A DNA stretch of 64,000 nt from Psychrobacillus insolitus. Lineage in GTDB: Bacteria > Bacillota > Bacilli > Bacillales_A > Planococcaceae. Positions 1-8,769 of the stretch are shown here, one piece after another. Location of the stretch: positions 496,001 through 560,000 of the forward strand of contig NZ_QKZI01000001.1 of NCBI RefSeq assembly GCF_003254155.1. The letters run 5' to 3'. Below the pieces are notes generated by a model that ran no database searches, was not told where the DNA came from, and was given only the letters and a program-made list of their open reading frames with translations. The translations under genes and the position numbers were made by a program. Within the stretch, counting starts at the first letter, position 1. Each line of letters opens with the position of its first letter.

Positions 1-778
1 TTGGTTGACAGTTGTTCGGAAATAATTTGACGCTTTCTTCTGTTGCTTTATTTGATCCTAGAAGACCATATTCTTCATTAAAGCCACTACCATTGATTGA
101 TTCTGAAAGAATATCATCAAGACCATATACTTTTTCAGCACCGTTTTTTGTTAAAATTAGTTTCGTTCTGAAACGTGAGTGAATATCACAAGTTAATACA
201 GACTTTGTATAATCTAATATGGTTTTTGGATTGTTTGAGAAAATAACTTCGCAAGTTATACCTTCAGCCAGGACTAGAGATTTATAGTATTCGATGTAAT
301 CAACACCGGTAAATGGATGTTGAATTTTACCGAAGTGTTCACGGAACTCAGATTCAGATAATACATCAGTCCATGGATTTATGCCTTTAACATCTAGTTC
401 GTCAATGTCTACAAGGTGGTTCCCAACTTCATCGGCTGGATAACTCAACATTAAAACTATACTTTTTGCGCCTTTTGCAATCCCTCGTAAGCAATTGGCA
501 AATCGATTACGGCTAAGAATTGGGAAAATGACGCCAACTGTGTCGTCACCGAATTTTGCTTTTATATCTGTTGCTATATCGTCAACTGAGGCATAGTTTC
601 CTTGTGCACGAGCGACAATGGATTCCGTTATTGTTACAATGTCACGATCCTCAATCAAAAATCCTTCCTTTTTTGCTGCATTTAAAACCGTATCAACTAC
701 GATTAGTTCGATATTATCTCCTTGGTTAATGATTGGACCGCGAAGTCCACGTACTATTGTTCCAACTGCTCTTGTCAA
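1..778 (-). CDS. coenzyme F420-0:L-glutamate ligase-like protein (CofE-like), partial
   Basis: At least 259 codons are open and the reading frame runs off the left edge, so the C-terminus is missing. The start is a TTG with GGGGAGA just upstream. The N-terminus (TRAVGTIVRGLRGPII), the stretch VTITESIVARAQGNYA and the block FPILSRNRFANCLRGIA match the CofE-like family found in many Bacillales. In archaea and actinobacteria CofE adds glutamate to F420-0. Bacillales that carry the homologue generally lack the rest of F420 synthesis, so the substrate here is unknown. The gene is divergent from a LysR regulator 137 bp away, which may control it. Family assignment comes from recalled motifs; function is inference. 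Confidence 0.75.
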   Translation of the reverse strand, partial: MTRAVGTIVRGLRGPIINQGDNIELIVVDTVLNAAKKEGFLIEDRDIVTITESIVARAQGNYASVDDIATDIKAKFGDDTVGVIFPILSRNRFANCLRGIAKGAKSIVLMLSYPADEVGNHLVDIDELDVKGINPWTDVLSESEFREHFGKIQHPFTGVDYIEYYKSLVLAEGITCEVIFSNNPKTILDYTKSVLTCDIHSRFRTKLILTKNGAEKVYGLDDILSESINGSGFNEEYGLLGSNKATEESVKLFPNNCQP

Positions 779-915
779 TATAATCTCTCCCCTAATCAAG
801 TACACTTTAAATCATATTATGTGCTAATGTTCTAACACCTATAAGTTTACTATACCTTGTTAAAGTGGTATAAGTAAAATTAATAAATATTATATGTGAT
901 ATTAGGAGAACTTAT

Positions 916-1800
916 ATGATAGGAAAATTGGATTTATACCGTATATTTAACATCGTTAGCAGAAATAAAAGTTTTTCTAAAGCAGCACAAGAACTATATA
1001 TGACCCAATCCGCTGTTAGTCAAGCAATTTCAAAGTTGGAGAAAGAATTGGAAATACTGCTTTTCTATCGAACATCAAAGGGAGTAACATTGACAAATGA
1101 AGGAAAACTGTTAAATGAGCATATTAATTCAGCTTTAGGAATAATTAATATCGCAGAAGATAAAATATTAGAATTTAAAACATTAAAGACTGGACAATTA
1201 CGTATCGGAGTTGGAGATACTATCTCTCGCTATTTTTTATTACCTTATTTGGAAGAATTCCATAATAGCTACCCTGAAATCAAATTAAATATATTAAATG
1301 GAACCACATCAGAAATATGTGATTTTATTAAATCCGGAAAGGCAGATGTGGGGATATGTAATTTACCGGTCCACGACAAGCATCTTCAAGTCATCCCTTG
1401 TAAGGAAATCCAAGATATTTTTGTATGCGGAGAAAAATATAAAAAACTAACGGAAAAACCGATTAGTTTAGAAAGTTTAATGAGAATGCCCCTAATTTTT
1501 TTAGAAAAGAAATCAAATTCACGAATGTTTGTCGAAAATTTCTTTAAAGAGAAGGGCTTTCAAGTTTCACCTGTGTTTGAACTCGGGTCGTATGATCTAG
1601 TTTTAGAATTTACAAAAATAAATCTAGGTATTTCATGTGTCATAAGAGAGTTTTCTAGGGATTATTTAGAAAGAGGAGATTTATACGAGATAACGCTAGA
1701 AGAGGAAATTCCAAAAAGGAGTATTGGCATCTGCTATTTAAAAAATATTCCGTTATCACGTGCTGCGAAGAAGTTTGTAGAACATATAAATAATGTCTGA
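916..1800 (+). CDS. LysR family transcriptional regulator
   Basis: The 294-residue protein has the family's usual length and order. An N-terminal winged helix-turn-helix lies at about residues 5-62, with the recognition stretch AAQELYMTQSAVSQAISKLE. It is followed by a substrate-binding domain of the periplasmic-binding-protein type (about 90-290) beginning LRIGVGDTISRYFLLPYLEE. The ATG follows an AGGAG at good spacing. It is divergently arranged with the CofE-like gene, the typical LysR layout in which the regulator acts on the shared intergenic region and senses a small effector. The effector is not deducible here. A copy of a 127-bp repeat begins 25 bp after its stop codon. Confidence 0.9.
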   Translation: MIGKLDLYRIFNIVSRNKSFSKAAQELYMTQSAVSQAISKLEKELEILLFYRTSKGVTLTNEGKLLNEHINSALGIINIAEDKILEFKTLKTGQLRIGVGDTISRYFLLPYLEEFHNSYPEIKLNILNGTTSEICDFIKSGKADVGICNLPVHDKHLQVIPCKEIQDIFVCGEKYKKLTEKPISLESLMRMPLIFLEKKSNSRMFVENFFKEKGFQVSPVFELGSYDLVLEFTKINLGISCVIREFSRDYLERGDLYEITLEEEIPKRSIGICYLKNIPLSRAAKKFVEHINNV

Positions 1801-1825
1801 AGCAGTAAAAACTCATTTAGATGTA

Positions 1826-1952
1826 TTACGGTGACCCGTATCAGAAGTATGTGAGGTTTAATTAGGAAAGACGTAAAAGTCGTTTCAGTGCAACCAAGTA
1901 TTTAACATAAAGTAACTAGCATCTTGTGTGCTGCTATATACACTCAACACAT
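1826..1952. repeat. 127-bp dispersed repeat, copy 1
   Basis: This stretch aligns end to end with 26281-26407 at roughly 85-90 percent identity. Shared blocks include CGTTTCAGTGCAACCAAGTA and CAGCATCTTGTGTG-type sequence. It starts with TTACGGTGACCCGTATCAGA, a two-mismatch version of the 20-bp motif at 23567 and 26285. No reading frame explains it. Confidence 0.85.
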
Positions 1953-2006
1953 TGTGAAGCAGTTGCGTGGTTGGAGTTACGTTAATGGTTGTTTGGACAT
2001 AAAATT

Positions 2007-2043
2007 AAGACCCATCTTATCTGAAATGGGTGGGATGGGTCTT
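2007..2043 (+). terminator. terminator-like hairpin
   Basis: Perfect 10-bp inverted repeat AAGACCCATC / GATGGGTCTT with a 17-nt loop, followed by TTCG rather than a long T-run. It could end transcription from the LysR side. Confidence 0.55.
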
Positions 2044-2462
2044 TTCGTATGGGAATTAGTAGAATATTCCATGGTGTGTACAACGGCAAATAAAATACTT
2101 CATCTAAAGGAAGCGTACATTTAAGTAATAATACTGCTACAGACTAAAATAGCGTGGTCAATCATCAGTACTTAGCGCCCCGTACAACTTGCTGAAACCT
2201 TTATAAGGCTGCCTACACCCCACTAAAGAAGTTATTTCATCCGGGGAACATGAACATGTAGAAAGCTTCAAGGTCCTTTTAGATTATCAGCGTTAAGATC
2301 TGCTACCATTAGAACTGGTAGCTGGAAAATTTGTTTTCACTATAGGGCTGACTCTAACACCTTTCTTTTCCTTGCTAATTTCAAGCAAGCTGGCAACATC
2401 AGCTATCCTATTCAACTGAATAAATCTCACCTGATAGGTTCATACTTCTAAAAAAGAAGAAG
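2044..2462. other. intergenic stretch, no gene seen
   Basis: No frame with a convincing start and ribosome site is visible. A short inverted repeat, GCTACCA / TGGTAGC, lies near 2302-2322. The mixed composition suggests eroded sequence. Confidence 0.4.
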
Positions 2463-2651
2463 GTGAACGCTATTACTAAATTTGAAATAGCAATGGATAA
2501 TTTTTATTTTGAAACGCTTAATGATTTAGTTAGACAATTCAACGAACTTATTCCTGAGCATGCTACTTATAAATATTCCGCGCAAGACGTATTGGAATTA
2601 CTAATCCTTAAGGAATATGTGAACAGTGAAATAAAAACTATTCGACCTTGA
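2463..2651 (+). CDS. small hypothetical protein (62 aa)
   Basis: The frame starts at a GTG preceded by a purine-rich AAGAAGAAG, a weak ribosome site. The product is polar with alternating hydrophobic residues (FETLNDLVRQFNELI), as in an amphipathic helix. No family is recognised. It is followed at once by decayed coding sequence, so it may be the surviving start of a broken gene. Confidence 0.35.
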   Translation: MNAITKFEIAMDNFYFETLNDLVRQFNELIPEHATYKYSAQDVLELLILKEYVNSEIKTIRP

Positions 2652-2799
2652 AGTATATGGAGACGCTTTTTGTTCGTATCGTTCAATTATTGGGCTTGCT
2701 ACTTTCAGCGATATTTTTCCTAAGACTGGTTCTATTTTGTAGTTTTTCTATATCCCCTAAAGCCTGGTCAATGTGTTTTAAAACACTTTTCAACAGTAA

Positions 2800-3009
2800 T
2801 ATGTTAGATATTCATCTTCGTTTGAATACACAACATCTTTTCTAAGTTTTTTACGAGCATTAGGCTATGAATATAGTGAAAGAAAGTATCCTAAGATAAA
2901 AATGTCCGAGGAAGAACATTATGCCATAAAAAAAGTAGCAGTGAATCGATTTAAGATGAAGAATCCAGATCCAATGCTTAAAGTAATTAGGCTCACTGAG
3001 TTAATATGA
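2800..3009 (+). pseudogene. C-terminal fragment of an unidentified gene
   Basis: An open stretch without a start codon or ribosome site reads ...SFLRALGYEYSERKYPKIKM and then SEEEHYAIKKVAVNRFKMKN before a TGA. The charged, regular composition looks like genuine protein, and the stretch is bounded upstream by an in-frame stop near 2797. A terminator follows 50 bp later, as expected for a real gene end. It is probably the tail of a gene that lost its front. No family is recognised. Confidence 0.4.
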
Positions 3010-3060
3010 ATCTAAACCCCAATTTATCCCAAACTAATAATTACAAATTGAATTCTAAAT

Positions 3061-3100
3061 AAAAAGCCACAAACCTCAGATATCAAGGTTTGTGGCTTTT
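3061..3100 (+). terminator. rho-independent terminator
   Basis: AAAAAGCCACAAACCT pairs with AGGTTTGTGGCTTTT. It is A-rich on one side and T-rich on the other, so it could work in both directions. Confidence 0.8.
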
Positions 3101-3110
3101 GTCTATAAAA

Positions 3111-3229
3111 TCATTTCAGTAAAATAAGTGTGGTACAAAAAATTAATTATGCGGACAAAAAAGTAAACTGGTGGTCTGTATTACTCAATTAATGAAAACA
3201 GGTTACTACAGTTTCAGTATTAGCTAATC
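3111..3229. repeat. about 119-bp repeat, copy 1
   Basis: Aligns with 4762-4879 at roughly 80 percent identity. Shared blocks include TTAATTATGCGGACA, GGTGGTCTGTATTACT, ATGAAAACAGGTTAC and TAGCTAATC. The second copy lies just inside the island, next to the first tRNA-derived att copy. Confidence 0.8.
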
Positions 3230-3300
3230 GTTAAGATAGCTTTTCTTCAACAAAAAAAGCAATTTAGTGGAAGTAGGGAAAGTAATACAAGGAGGAATAA

Positions 3301-3387
3301 ATGATGGAAATACATACATATTTTATTCAATTAGCAGTTACGATAATAGTCATTTTGGGAGCTTTGTTAAAATGTTCATTACAGTAA
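3301..3387 (+). CDS. small membrane peptide (28 aa)
   Basis: ATG ATG is preceded by AAGGAGGAATAA, a near-perfect ribosome site. The 28-residue product is one hydrophobic helix, FIQLAVTIIVILGALL, with a short polar N-terminus and a Cys near the end. It lies about 100 bp upstream of a YjcZ-type peptide gene and may belong with it. No named family is recognised. Existence is supported by the ribosome site and composition; function is unknown. Confidence 0.55.
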   Translation: MMEIHTYFIQLAVTIIVILGALLKCSLQ

Positions 3388-3485
3388 GATACAAATAATA
3401 TTCATAATTACAAGATAGATTACCCTAACCATCCTACAATCTCTACATAATCTATAAATAGTAAGAGGGAAGGAGGGGGTATAAG

Positions 3486-3605
3486 ATGTATGGATATAGC
3501 GGAGGCGAAAACAGCAACTACAGTAATAACGGATCTAGCTTCGTGTTGATTGTAGTATTGTTTATCCTACTTATTATTGTAGGAGCAAGTTTTATGAAGT
3601 ACTAA
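3486..3605 (+). CDS. YjcZ family sporulation peptide (39 aa)
   Basis: The product begins MYGYSGG, continues with a polar Asn/Ser-rich stretch, and ends in a single membrane helix, FVLIVVLFILLIIVGASF. This is the signature of the YjcZ/YhfH-like small proteins made during sporulation in Bacillales. An AAGGAGGGGG ribosome site lies just upstream. Family members are spore-associated, but their molecular role is not established. It is short but clearly recognisable. Confidence 0.85.
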   Translation: MYGYSGGENSNYSNNGSSFVLIVVLFILLIIVGASFMKY

Positions 3606-3763
3606 ACGAATATGATGTAGATTTAGACAGTGTTTCAGCTTTGGCAACGTCACTTTTTAGTCATGGGGTATAATTTGTCCGATGCGCCTAAGGACTTTAA
3701 GAAAAATGGTTAGTAAAAAGTTTTAAATGTTAGATACTTTCCTATTTTGTATCTCCTCTTCTT

Positions 3764-3804
3764 AAAAAGCGACCTTCTCATTAATTGAGTTGGTCGCTTT
3801 TTTT
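3764..3804 (+). terminator. rho-independent terminator
   Basis: AAAAAGCGACC pairs with GGTCGCTTTTT, followed by more T. It stands about 160 bp after the YjcZ-type gene with nothing recognisable between. Confidence 0.8.
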
Positions 3805-4115
3805 ATTTGTCCAAAATTTACTTGTTATAAAATAGAACTATTGTTCGTATGGCGGAAAAGAGTTATAGGGAACGTATGTGCTTATAAATATTTTGAAGTA
3901 CATGCAATATAGTCAGATTACAGAAATTATTTACATGAATAACAAAGGTGAAATCAGTAAAAGGCGAGTAAAAGTTTTGAGTGTTTCACCAGATTTATTC
4001 AGGCTTATAATTTCTTGCGTGGTACAAAAAGGACTTTCAAAATAGAAAATGTACTTGCATTTGTTCTAGTCGTGAATCGTGAAAGGGATGCTATCTGATG
4101 GAGCACTTCGAGGAG

Positions 4116-4468
4116 ATGGATCATCAATTGGACTTGTCAAAGATACGTGATCGAGGAAGTAAAAAATGGGTGCCATGATGTTGCCAGAGCACGTAGCACT
4201 GATTAGACAATATAATAAAGAAATTAAAAAAGTACCTCGACCTGATTTAGATGAATGGGACCTGGATGCGATACAAGAAAACATCGAAATAGCTATGAAA
4301 CGAAATGTAGATGTCAAGATAAAAACTTGGGATGATGGTAAATTCATTTTTCATAATGGAAAAATTATCTGGGTGGATTTGGGTAGACGAACAATCGAAA
4401 TGGAAGATGTATTCAAGTCTTTTATGTTGAAGCTAGATGAAATAGTAGATGTAACAGTTTTAGAATAA
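4116..4468 (+). pseudogene. YolD-like family gene with N-terminal frameshift
   Basis: Two frames together make a normal YolD-like protein. The first, from ATG 4116, reads MDHQLDLSKIRDRGSKKW and then stops. The second, from 4166, reads GAMMLPEHVALIRQYNKEI and runs to DEIVDVTVLE. The family hallmark is IRDRGxxKWxxMMLPEHV, so one base appears to be missing inside the TGGGTGCC stretch near 4170. YolD-like proteins usually partner Y-family repair polymerases, and a collapsed polymerase gene lies at 62.4 kb. A shortened product could still start at ATG 4166, where GAGG lies upstream. Frameshift versus sequencing error cannot be told from the sequence alone. Confidence 0.75.
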
Positions 4469-4592
4469 AGGAAACGACCGACCGTAATGGAAGGTGGCTG
4501 TTTTTATTGTTCAAAGTTTTAAAAAAACGTTTTTGAAAAATCCGTCACGCTGTACTAAAAGTCAATCAATTAATTGATTGTTTTTCGAAATA

Positions 4593-4629
4593 GAAAAGGC
4601 TGAAATCCCTGATGGTAAGGGATTTCAGC
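4593..4629 (-). terminator. hairpin flanking att copy 1 (probable original tRNA terminator)
   Basis: GCTGAAATCCCT / AGGGATTTCAGC with a T-run on the minus strand. It lies immediately outside the leftmost tRNA-Val fragment, where the original terminator of the minus-strand tRNA should be after island insertion. Confidence 0.65.
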
Positions 4630-4632
4630 AAT

Positions 4633-4675
4633 ATGGTCCCGACTGGTCTCGAACCAGCGACCCCCACCTTGTCGA
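4633..4675 (-). repeat. tRNA-Val 3'-end duplicate, att copy 1 (outer island end)
   Basis: 43 bp identical to 28215-28257, covering the tRNA 3' half from the anticodon loop to the discriminator base. Identity stops abruptly after TTGTCGA. This is the classic footprint of integration into the 3' end of a tRNA gene and marks the distal boundary of the island. Confidence 0.9.
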
Positions 4676-4761
4676 ATTTGTAACCCTTAAATAACCAAGT
4701 TAAATTGAATTCGATTTAGTTAAATAAGTCTGGTTTAATAAGGTTTTCACGAGTGTTAAAG

Positions 4762-4879
4762 TCATTTGAGTAAAATAAGATCGGTACAAAAAGTTAATTA
4801 TGCGGACAGAAGAGTAGACAGGTGGTCTGTATTACTTTTTTGATGAAAACAGGTTACAACTGTTTTATAATAGCTAATC
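4762..4879. repeat. about 118-bp repeat, copy 2
   Basis: Partner of 3111-3229, in the same orientation. It follows the sequence between att copy 1 and the first gene of unit A. Confidence 0.8.
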
Positions 4880-4915
4880 CTTTATGATTTAATTTCAGTA
4901 TTACCTTTCCCGCTT

Positions 4916-5326
4916 TCACTGTGTTGCACCCGTAACGTTTAAAAGTGGGTAACTTCTTTCAGAGCCTTTAATTGCTACGATTGGTCGTTTATTGCTTCTG
5001 TTTATGGACATAACAATTGAAGTGCATGATGCACATAATGGCAAACTTTCATGTGAAATAAAATTACCATACTTTTTTTCACATGTGCCATTACAATCAA
5101 CATTACAACATTTTGTTGTAATTTTAGTTTGAGAGCCATTATGTTCTTCGTAAGAAACTATGTCAAATCCACATAGCTCCATATTATGTTCAATCATTTT
5201 ATGGGTGATTCCATGTCTTTTCCACAACAAATCATTTTCTTTAGCGTATCGAACATTAGGAATGTGAATCGTTATTTCATGTTTACCACTTGATAATGTC
5301 TTAACAATTCGGGCAATTTTCTCCAT
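4916..5326 (-). CDS. hypothetical protein with Cys-rich cluster (136 aa)
   Basis: ATG follows AAGGAGG, a very strong ribosome site, which supports a real gene. The product has an N-terminal half with alternating strand-like segments (HEITIHIPNVRYAKEND). A cysteine cluster then reads CCNVDCNGTCEKKYGN and LCASC, spaced like a small zinc site. No family is recognised. It is the first gene inside island unit A and is transcribed toward the att site. Confidence 0.6.
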   Translation of the reverse strand: MEKIARIVKTLSSGKHEITIHIPNVRYAKENDLLWKRHGITHKMIEHNMELCGFDIVSYEEHNGSQTKITTKCCNVDCNGTCEKKYGNFISHESLPLCASCTSIVMSINRSNKRPIVAIKGSERSYPLLNVTGATQ

Positions 5327-5586
5327 CTACTGAACCTCCTTAAATTTACAATAATACTATTATAGTATAAATCCTATGGACATAGCTTGTATCAGCATTT
5401 GATTCTATGTGAAAAATAATAGGGATATTTATATAAGACCGTTTGGCAAATTAAGTGCTACAGTTAAGATAAATCAGGATAGGTTGTTGAACGTAGAATA
5501 ATGAACAGGGTTTTATTACATAAATAGCAAGAAAAAAGCACATTGTCACTTTAGGCGATAATTTGCACTAATTTTAAGCGCTATTT

Positions 5587-5627
5587 TGCCCATCTAACTT
5601 AAAAAGACAACTTCCTTCAGATGGGCA
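5587..5627. repeat. stem-loop
   Basis: Perfect 9-bp inverted repeat TGCCCATCT / AGATGGGCA around a 23-nt loop, without a T-run. Role unknown. Confidence 0.5.
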
Positions 5628-5671
5628 GCATCAAGAAATCGCGTTTACAATGTTAAAGAGAATCCAAATAT

Positions 5672-5718
5672 AAAAAGCCTAATTTCTCGGTAATATAAGT
5701 GAAAAATTAGGCTTTTTA
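5672..5718. terminator. rho-independent terminator
   Basis: AAAAAGCCTAATTT pairs with AAATTAGGCTTTTT. A-rich and T-rich arms make it potentially bidirectional. The stretch from 5340 to 5940 otherwise shows no gene. Confidence 0.75.
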
Positions 5719-5939
5719 AATATGAGGTCCTGATCACTACCCTTTTATTAAAAGACAGCATTAATCAAGAAAATAGATAAGAGGTGGAGGGGAAATCATA
5801 AGGATTAAATGAAAAGTAGTGATTTATAAAAAAGAGCAAGGATATTGGTTATTCATTTTAAGAATATATTTATACCGAAAATGTAATATAACCAAATATT
5901 TTATATACTGTGATAAATTCAGGAGGACTTTAAAGAGAG

Positions 5940-6062
5940 TTGGATTATTTTGATAATATAAGAATAGAAATGTTCCCAGCTTTAGAAGGAGATTGTTTTT
6001 TAATCAGTTTAGGAGACATATCAAAAGCGCATATACTAGAGATGGAGGCTTTGAAGTACTAG
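5940..6062 (+). pseudogene. N-terminal fragment of an MBL-fold hydrolase
   Basis: A TTG with AGGAGG upstream opens 40 codons reading MDYFDNIRIEMFPALEGDCF and then LISLGDISKAHIL before the sequence changes and a TAG follows. The pattern (I/V)xMFPAxxGDCFLI is typical of the first strand of metallo-beta-lactamase-fold hydrolases of the ComEC/Rec2 type, where the next block should be IDGG. Homology ends exactly where HD-GYP-like sequence begins in another frame, so a deletion has joined two unrelated genes. Confidence 0.55.
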
Positions 6063-6064
6063 GT

Positions 6065-6415
6065 GGGACTTTCCATGAGATAGGGAAGACCAAACTCAAA
6101 AAGGAACTTTTAACGAAAGAAGAATTCACAGAAGAAGAACAAAATGAGTGGGAAAAGTATCCGGAAATTTGGTTTGAAATGTGTAGACAGGAACGAGACT
6201 TAAATTTGTTGATCGCTCATTGTGCCTACCAACGATGCGAAAACTTTAACGGTTCGGGTTTTCCTCGAAGTCTCAGAGAAAAGGACATTCATTTATTTGC
6301 GAAGATTATTGCTGTAGCTGATATGTTTGATAACCTCACTCGACCAATTGCAGGGAAAAATTCATTACTTCCACATGAAGCGATGGAAATTATGATGAGG
6401 CATTGTTATAAGGAG
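6065..6415 (+). pseudogene. HD-GYP domain fragment (degenerate phosphodiesterase)
   Basis: The frame shows HEIGKTKLKKELLTKEEF, FNGSGFPRSLREKDIHLF and AKIIAVADMFDNLTRP, unmistakably an HD-GYP domain. HD-GYP proteins hydrolyse cyclic di-GMP. Here the first HD pair has become HE, the normal HHE block reads HCAYQRCEN, and the domain lacks both ends, stopping at a hairpin. No ribosome site precedes it. It is a relic, fused by deletion behind the MBL fragment. Confidence 0.7.
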
Positions 6416-6439
6416 AGATATATTTGTCTCTCTTTTTTT
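6413..6439 (+). terminator. terminator
   Basis: GAGAGA / TCTCTC hairpin followed by seven T residues, at the truncated end of the HD-GYP fragment. Confidence 0.6.
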
Positions 6440-6614
6440 CGGTTTTGTACTTTTTCTTTGTAAGCAAAAAGTCATTTTCGGGTTAGGGTATTTTCAAAAG
6501 CCTTAAAGGTCATAAGCAACTTAAAATACTGTATATTATGAAGATAATGATTGAAAGAACAAATAGACACAGTTACAATTTAGTAACTAGTACAAGTGTT
6601 GAAAGGATGAATAA

Positions 6615-7409
6615 ATGTTAGATTATAAATATTACCAAGGGGGAGGTTTGGACCATATTGTTCTGTTGCATGGAATAGGTGGTAATTCCCAAATCTTTTA
6701 TAAACAAATCGATGAATATAAAAAGAAATTTAATGTGTTAGCTATTCACTTGCCGGGACATGGAAAGTCTCCAGATACAGATGCGTACGAAAAGAAGTTT
6801 ACCTATGATTTAGTGGTTGAAGAAATAGGGAAAATAATGGATTTACTGGGGATTAGAGAGGCACACTTTGTCGGAATATCATTAGGCTCTATTATCATTC
6901 ATCACATTCTACAAAAAGAGCCTGAACGAGTGATAAGTGTGGTTTTAGGAGGTACTATTACAGGATTCAACCTATTTTCTAAAACGTTGTTATTAATGGG
7001 TAGGTTAATAAAAGGAGTGACTCCTTTTATGTTGGTTTATTCTTTATTTGCACATATTATGATGCCGAAAAGGAATCACAAGAAGTCTAGGGAGTTGTTT
7101 ATACGAGAAGCTCAAAAAATGAAGAAAACCAATTTTCTCTCATGGTTTGATCTAATTCGAAACGCAGATACAACCTATCAAACTGTACAAGAAACGAGTG
7201 GGAATATTCCTAAGCTCTATATTTCAGGTGATGAAGACCACTTGTTTGTGAAGGTATTAGAGAAAGATATAAAAGGAGATGCAAACGCTCAAATGATCAT
7301 CCTCAATCATTGTGGTCATGTTTGTAATATAGAAAGGCCACAAGAGTTCAATCTTGCATCTCTCACGTTTATTGAGAAACATAGAAGGGTATCAGAAGAA
7401 GTCGGTTAA
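6615..7409 (+). CDS. alpha/beta hydrolase
   Basis: The 264-residue protein has the alpha/beta-hydrolase order. The oxyanion-hole region is VLLHGIGGNSQIF (about 17-29), followed by HLPGHGKSPDT. The nucleophile elbow GISLGS has Ser near residue 91. The acid is in the segment ISGDEDHLF, and the catalytic His is in NHCGHVCNIERP near the C-terminus, so the triad is complete. ATG follows AAAGGATG. The gene stands alone with a strong terminator after it and is the only intact enzyme gene of unit A. The substrate (ester, lactone or thioester) cannot be read from the sequence. Confidence 0.85.
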   Translation: MLDYKYYQGGGLDHIVLLHGIGGNSQIFYKQIDEYKKKFNVLAIHLPGHGKSPDTDAYEKKFTYDLVVEEIGKIMDLLGIREAHFVGISLGSIIIHHILQKEPERVISVVLGGTITGFNLFSKTLLLMGRLIKGVTPFMLVYSLFAHIMMPKRNHKKSRELFIREAQKMKKTNFLSWFDLIRNADTTYQTVQETSGNIPKLYISGDEDHLFVKVLEKDIKGDANAQMIILNHCGHVCNIERPQEFNLASLTFIEKHRRVSEEVG

Positions 7410-7440
7410 ATTGGTTGATTCATAAAGTATAACTACATGA

Positions 7441-7480
7441 AATCGAGTGTAACTCTAGCGAGTTACACTCGATTTTTTTT
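7441..7480 (+). terminator. strong rho-independent terminator
   Basis: AATCGAGTGTAACTC pairs perfectly with GAGTTACACTCGATT, followed by eight T. It ends the alpha/beta-hydrolase transcript. Confidence 0.9.
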
Positions 7481-7789
7481 ATTAAAATATCTTTCGACAC
7501 CCCATTTATTTATTTCAATAAAACACCTAAAAAATCCACTCTACTAATTAGAATCCGATGAATTTGAAAGTATACTATTTATGCGGAAATTACAGAAGAG
7601 GAAGGTTCAGAGTGGTTACACCTTTGTATATCGGTGAAATTGATGCTTAGCTAAATCAAAATAATCACATAGTACACAATAGACTTTGGGTATCTTCAAA
7701 AGTAATTTCCCAAAGTCAGATGTGAGTAGACTAGAAATAGAACCTCTTAATAGTTTAGAAGTCTGTATAAAGTTGGAAAGACTATCCTT

Positions 7790-8092
7790 AGTGCGTATCT
7801 CGGAGCAGAGATCGTCGAACTGATATCTTTTGGTGAAGGAATTGATTTACAAACAAGAGAAAACTTAACCTTTATTGATGTCATTCTAGTCCATCTTGTT
7901 TTTCGAAATACACAAATAGGTCAACGACTCGTAAAAAAAGCTTTAAACAAGTGAAAACGAACAAGGTAGCAGCTTACTTGGTTTCTCTGGAAGCGAAACA
8001 TCTAATTATGAAGTTTGGTTTTCAATCGACCAATCGAGTGATGTACGAGCTGCTATATCATCTTTACAGTTGCACCGAACAACGAAACTAGC
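7790..8092 (+). pseudogene. GNAT acetyltransferase remnant
   Basis: One frame reads FIDVILVHLVFRNTQIGQRL and then VKKALNK before a stop. A shifted frame continues NKVAAYLVSLEAKHLIMKFG and then FQSTNRVMYELLYHL. Joined, they give the C-terminal half of a GNAT acetyltransferase: the V-x-x-x-x-R-x-x-x-x-G acetyl-CoA loop (FRNTQIGQRL) followed by the final helix and FGFQ strand. At least one frameshift separates them, and no start is visible. Confidence 0.55.
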
Positions 8093-8370
8093 GATAGTTG
8101 TTACGGTGTATACATATACCCTTTACTTTATTTTTCTCCCGCTTCCACTGAATAGGAATACTTCAAAATCGACGATATAATAGTATATATTCCCTTGATT
8201 TTTTACTTTTTTTTGACCTATAAACAAATAGTATATACAGCCTTCCGGGTTGAAGATTGCACATAGCATAACGCTATCCAAACAATCTCCTATTCGGAAG
8301 TTTTTTTTGTTTCAAGAAGAATAAAAAAACCGAGAATGTAAAAAAACATTAATTTTCAGGAGGAATTATT

Positions 8371-8715
8371 ATAACAACAAGCATGACAGAAAACAGTTTT
8401 TTTTCAGTAGAGGATTTTAGAGAGAACTTTGCAGAACTATTAATTGAATGTGTATCTATTTAATTCAAAGGATAATATGCCGTTTTCTTATGTACTGAAC
8501 TAAAAATACGTAGAGAAAAAAGGATTCGAGAACATGTGGCAAATTAAAATGTTCACTACTAGAAACAAAGGAAAATTATTAAAAAGTGGTTTTTCCACGT
8601 AGTAGATAGTGAAACGAAGGAAGAACAGAGTTTGCAGCCAAAGGAAATTGAGTGGTTGAATGAGTGGGTTAAAGAAAATGACGGTTCAAAGAGAAAAGTT
8701 GCTAAAAACGAGTGA
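8371..8715 (+). pseudogene. short gene relics
   Basis: An AGGAGG ribosome site at ideal distance precedes ATA rather than ATG, and the frame reads TTSMTENSFFSVEDFRENFA and then ELLIECVSI before a stop. Further on, another frame without a start reads KIIKKWFFHVVDSETKEEQS followed by LQPKEIEWLNEWVKEND. Both look like pieces of real proteins, but no family is certain. They fit the decayed nature of unit A. Confidence 0.35.
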
Positions 8716-8769
8716 AGTAACTTGTCGATACAATGGTTTATAACTTTATATAACGAAATATAAAGTGTT

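Noticed and set aside
1924-2124. 66-codon plus-strand frame
   Set aside because: It runs through the end of the 127-bp repeat and across a terminator hairpin, has no ribosome site, and has an amino-acid mix unlike a protein.
2648-2845. 65-codon plus-strand frame after the small hypothetical gene
   Set aside because: No ribosome site; another frame over the same DNA (2800-3009) has better protein character.
4066-4347. 93-codon minus-strand frame
   Set aside because: Antisense to the YolD-like coding sequence, which explains its openness.
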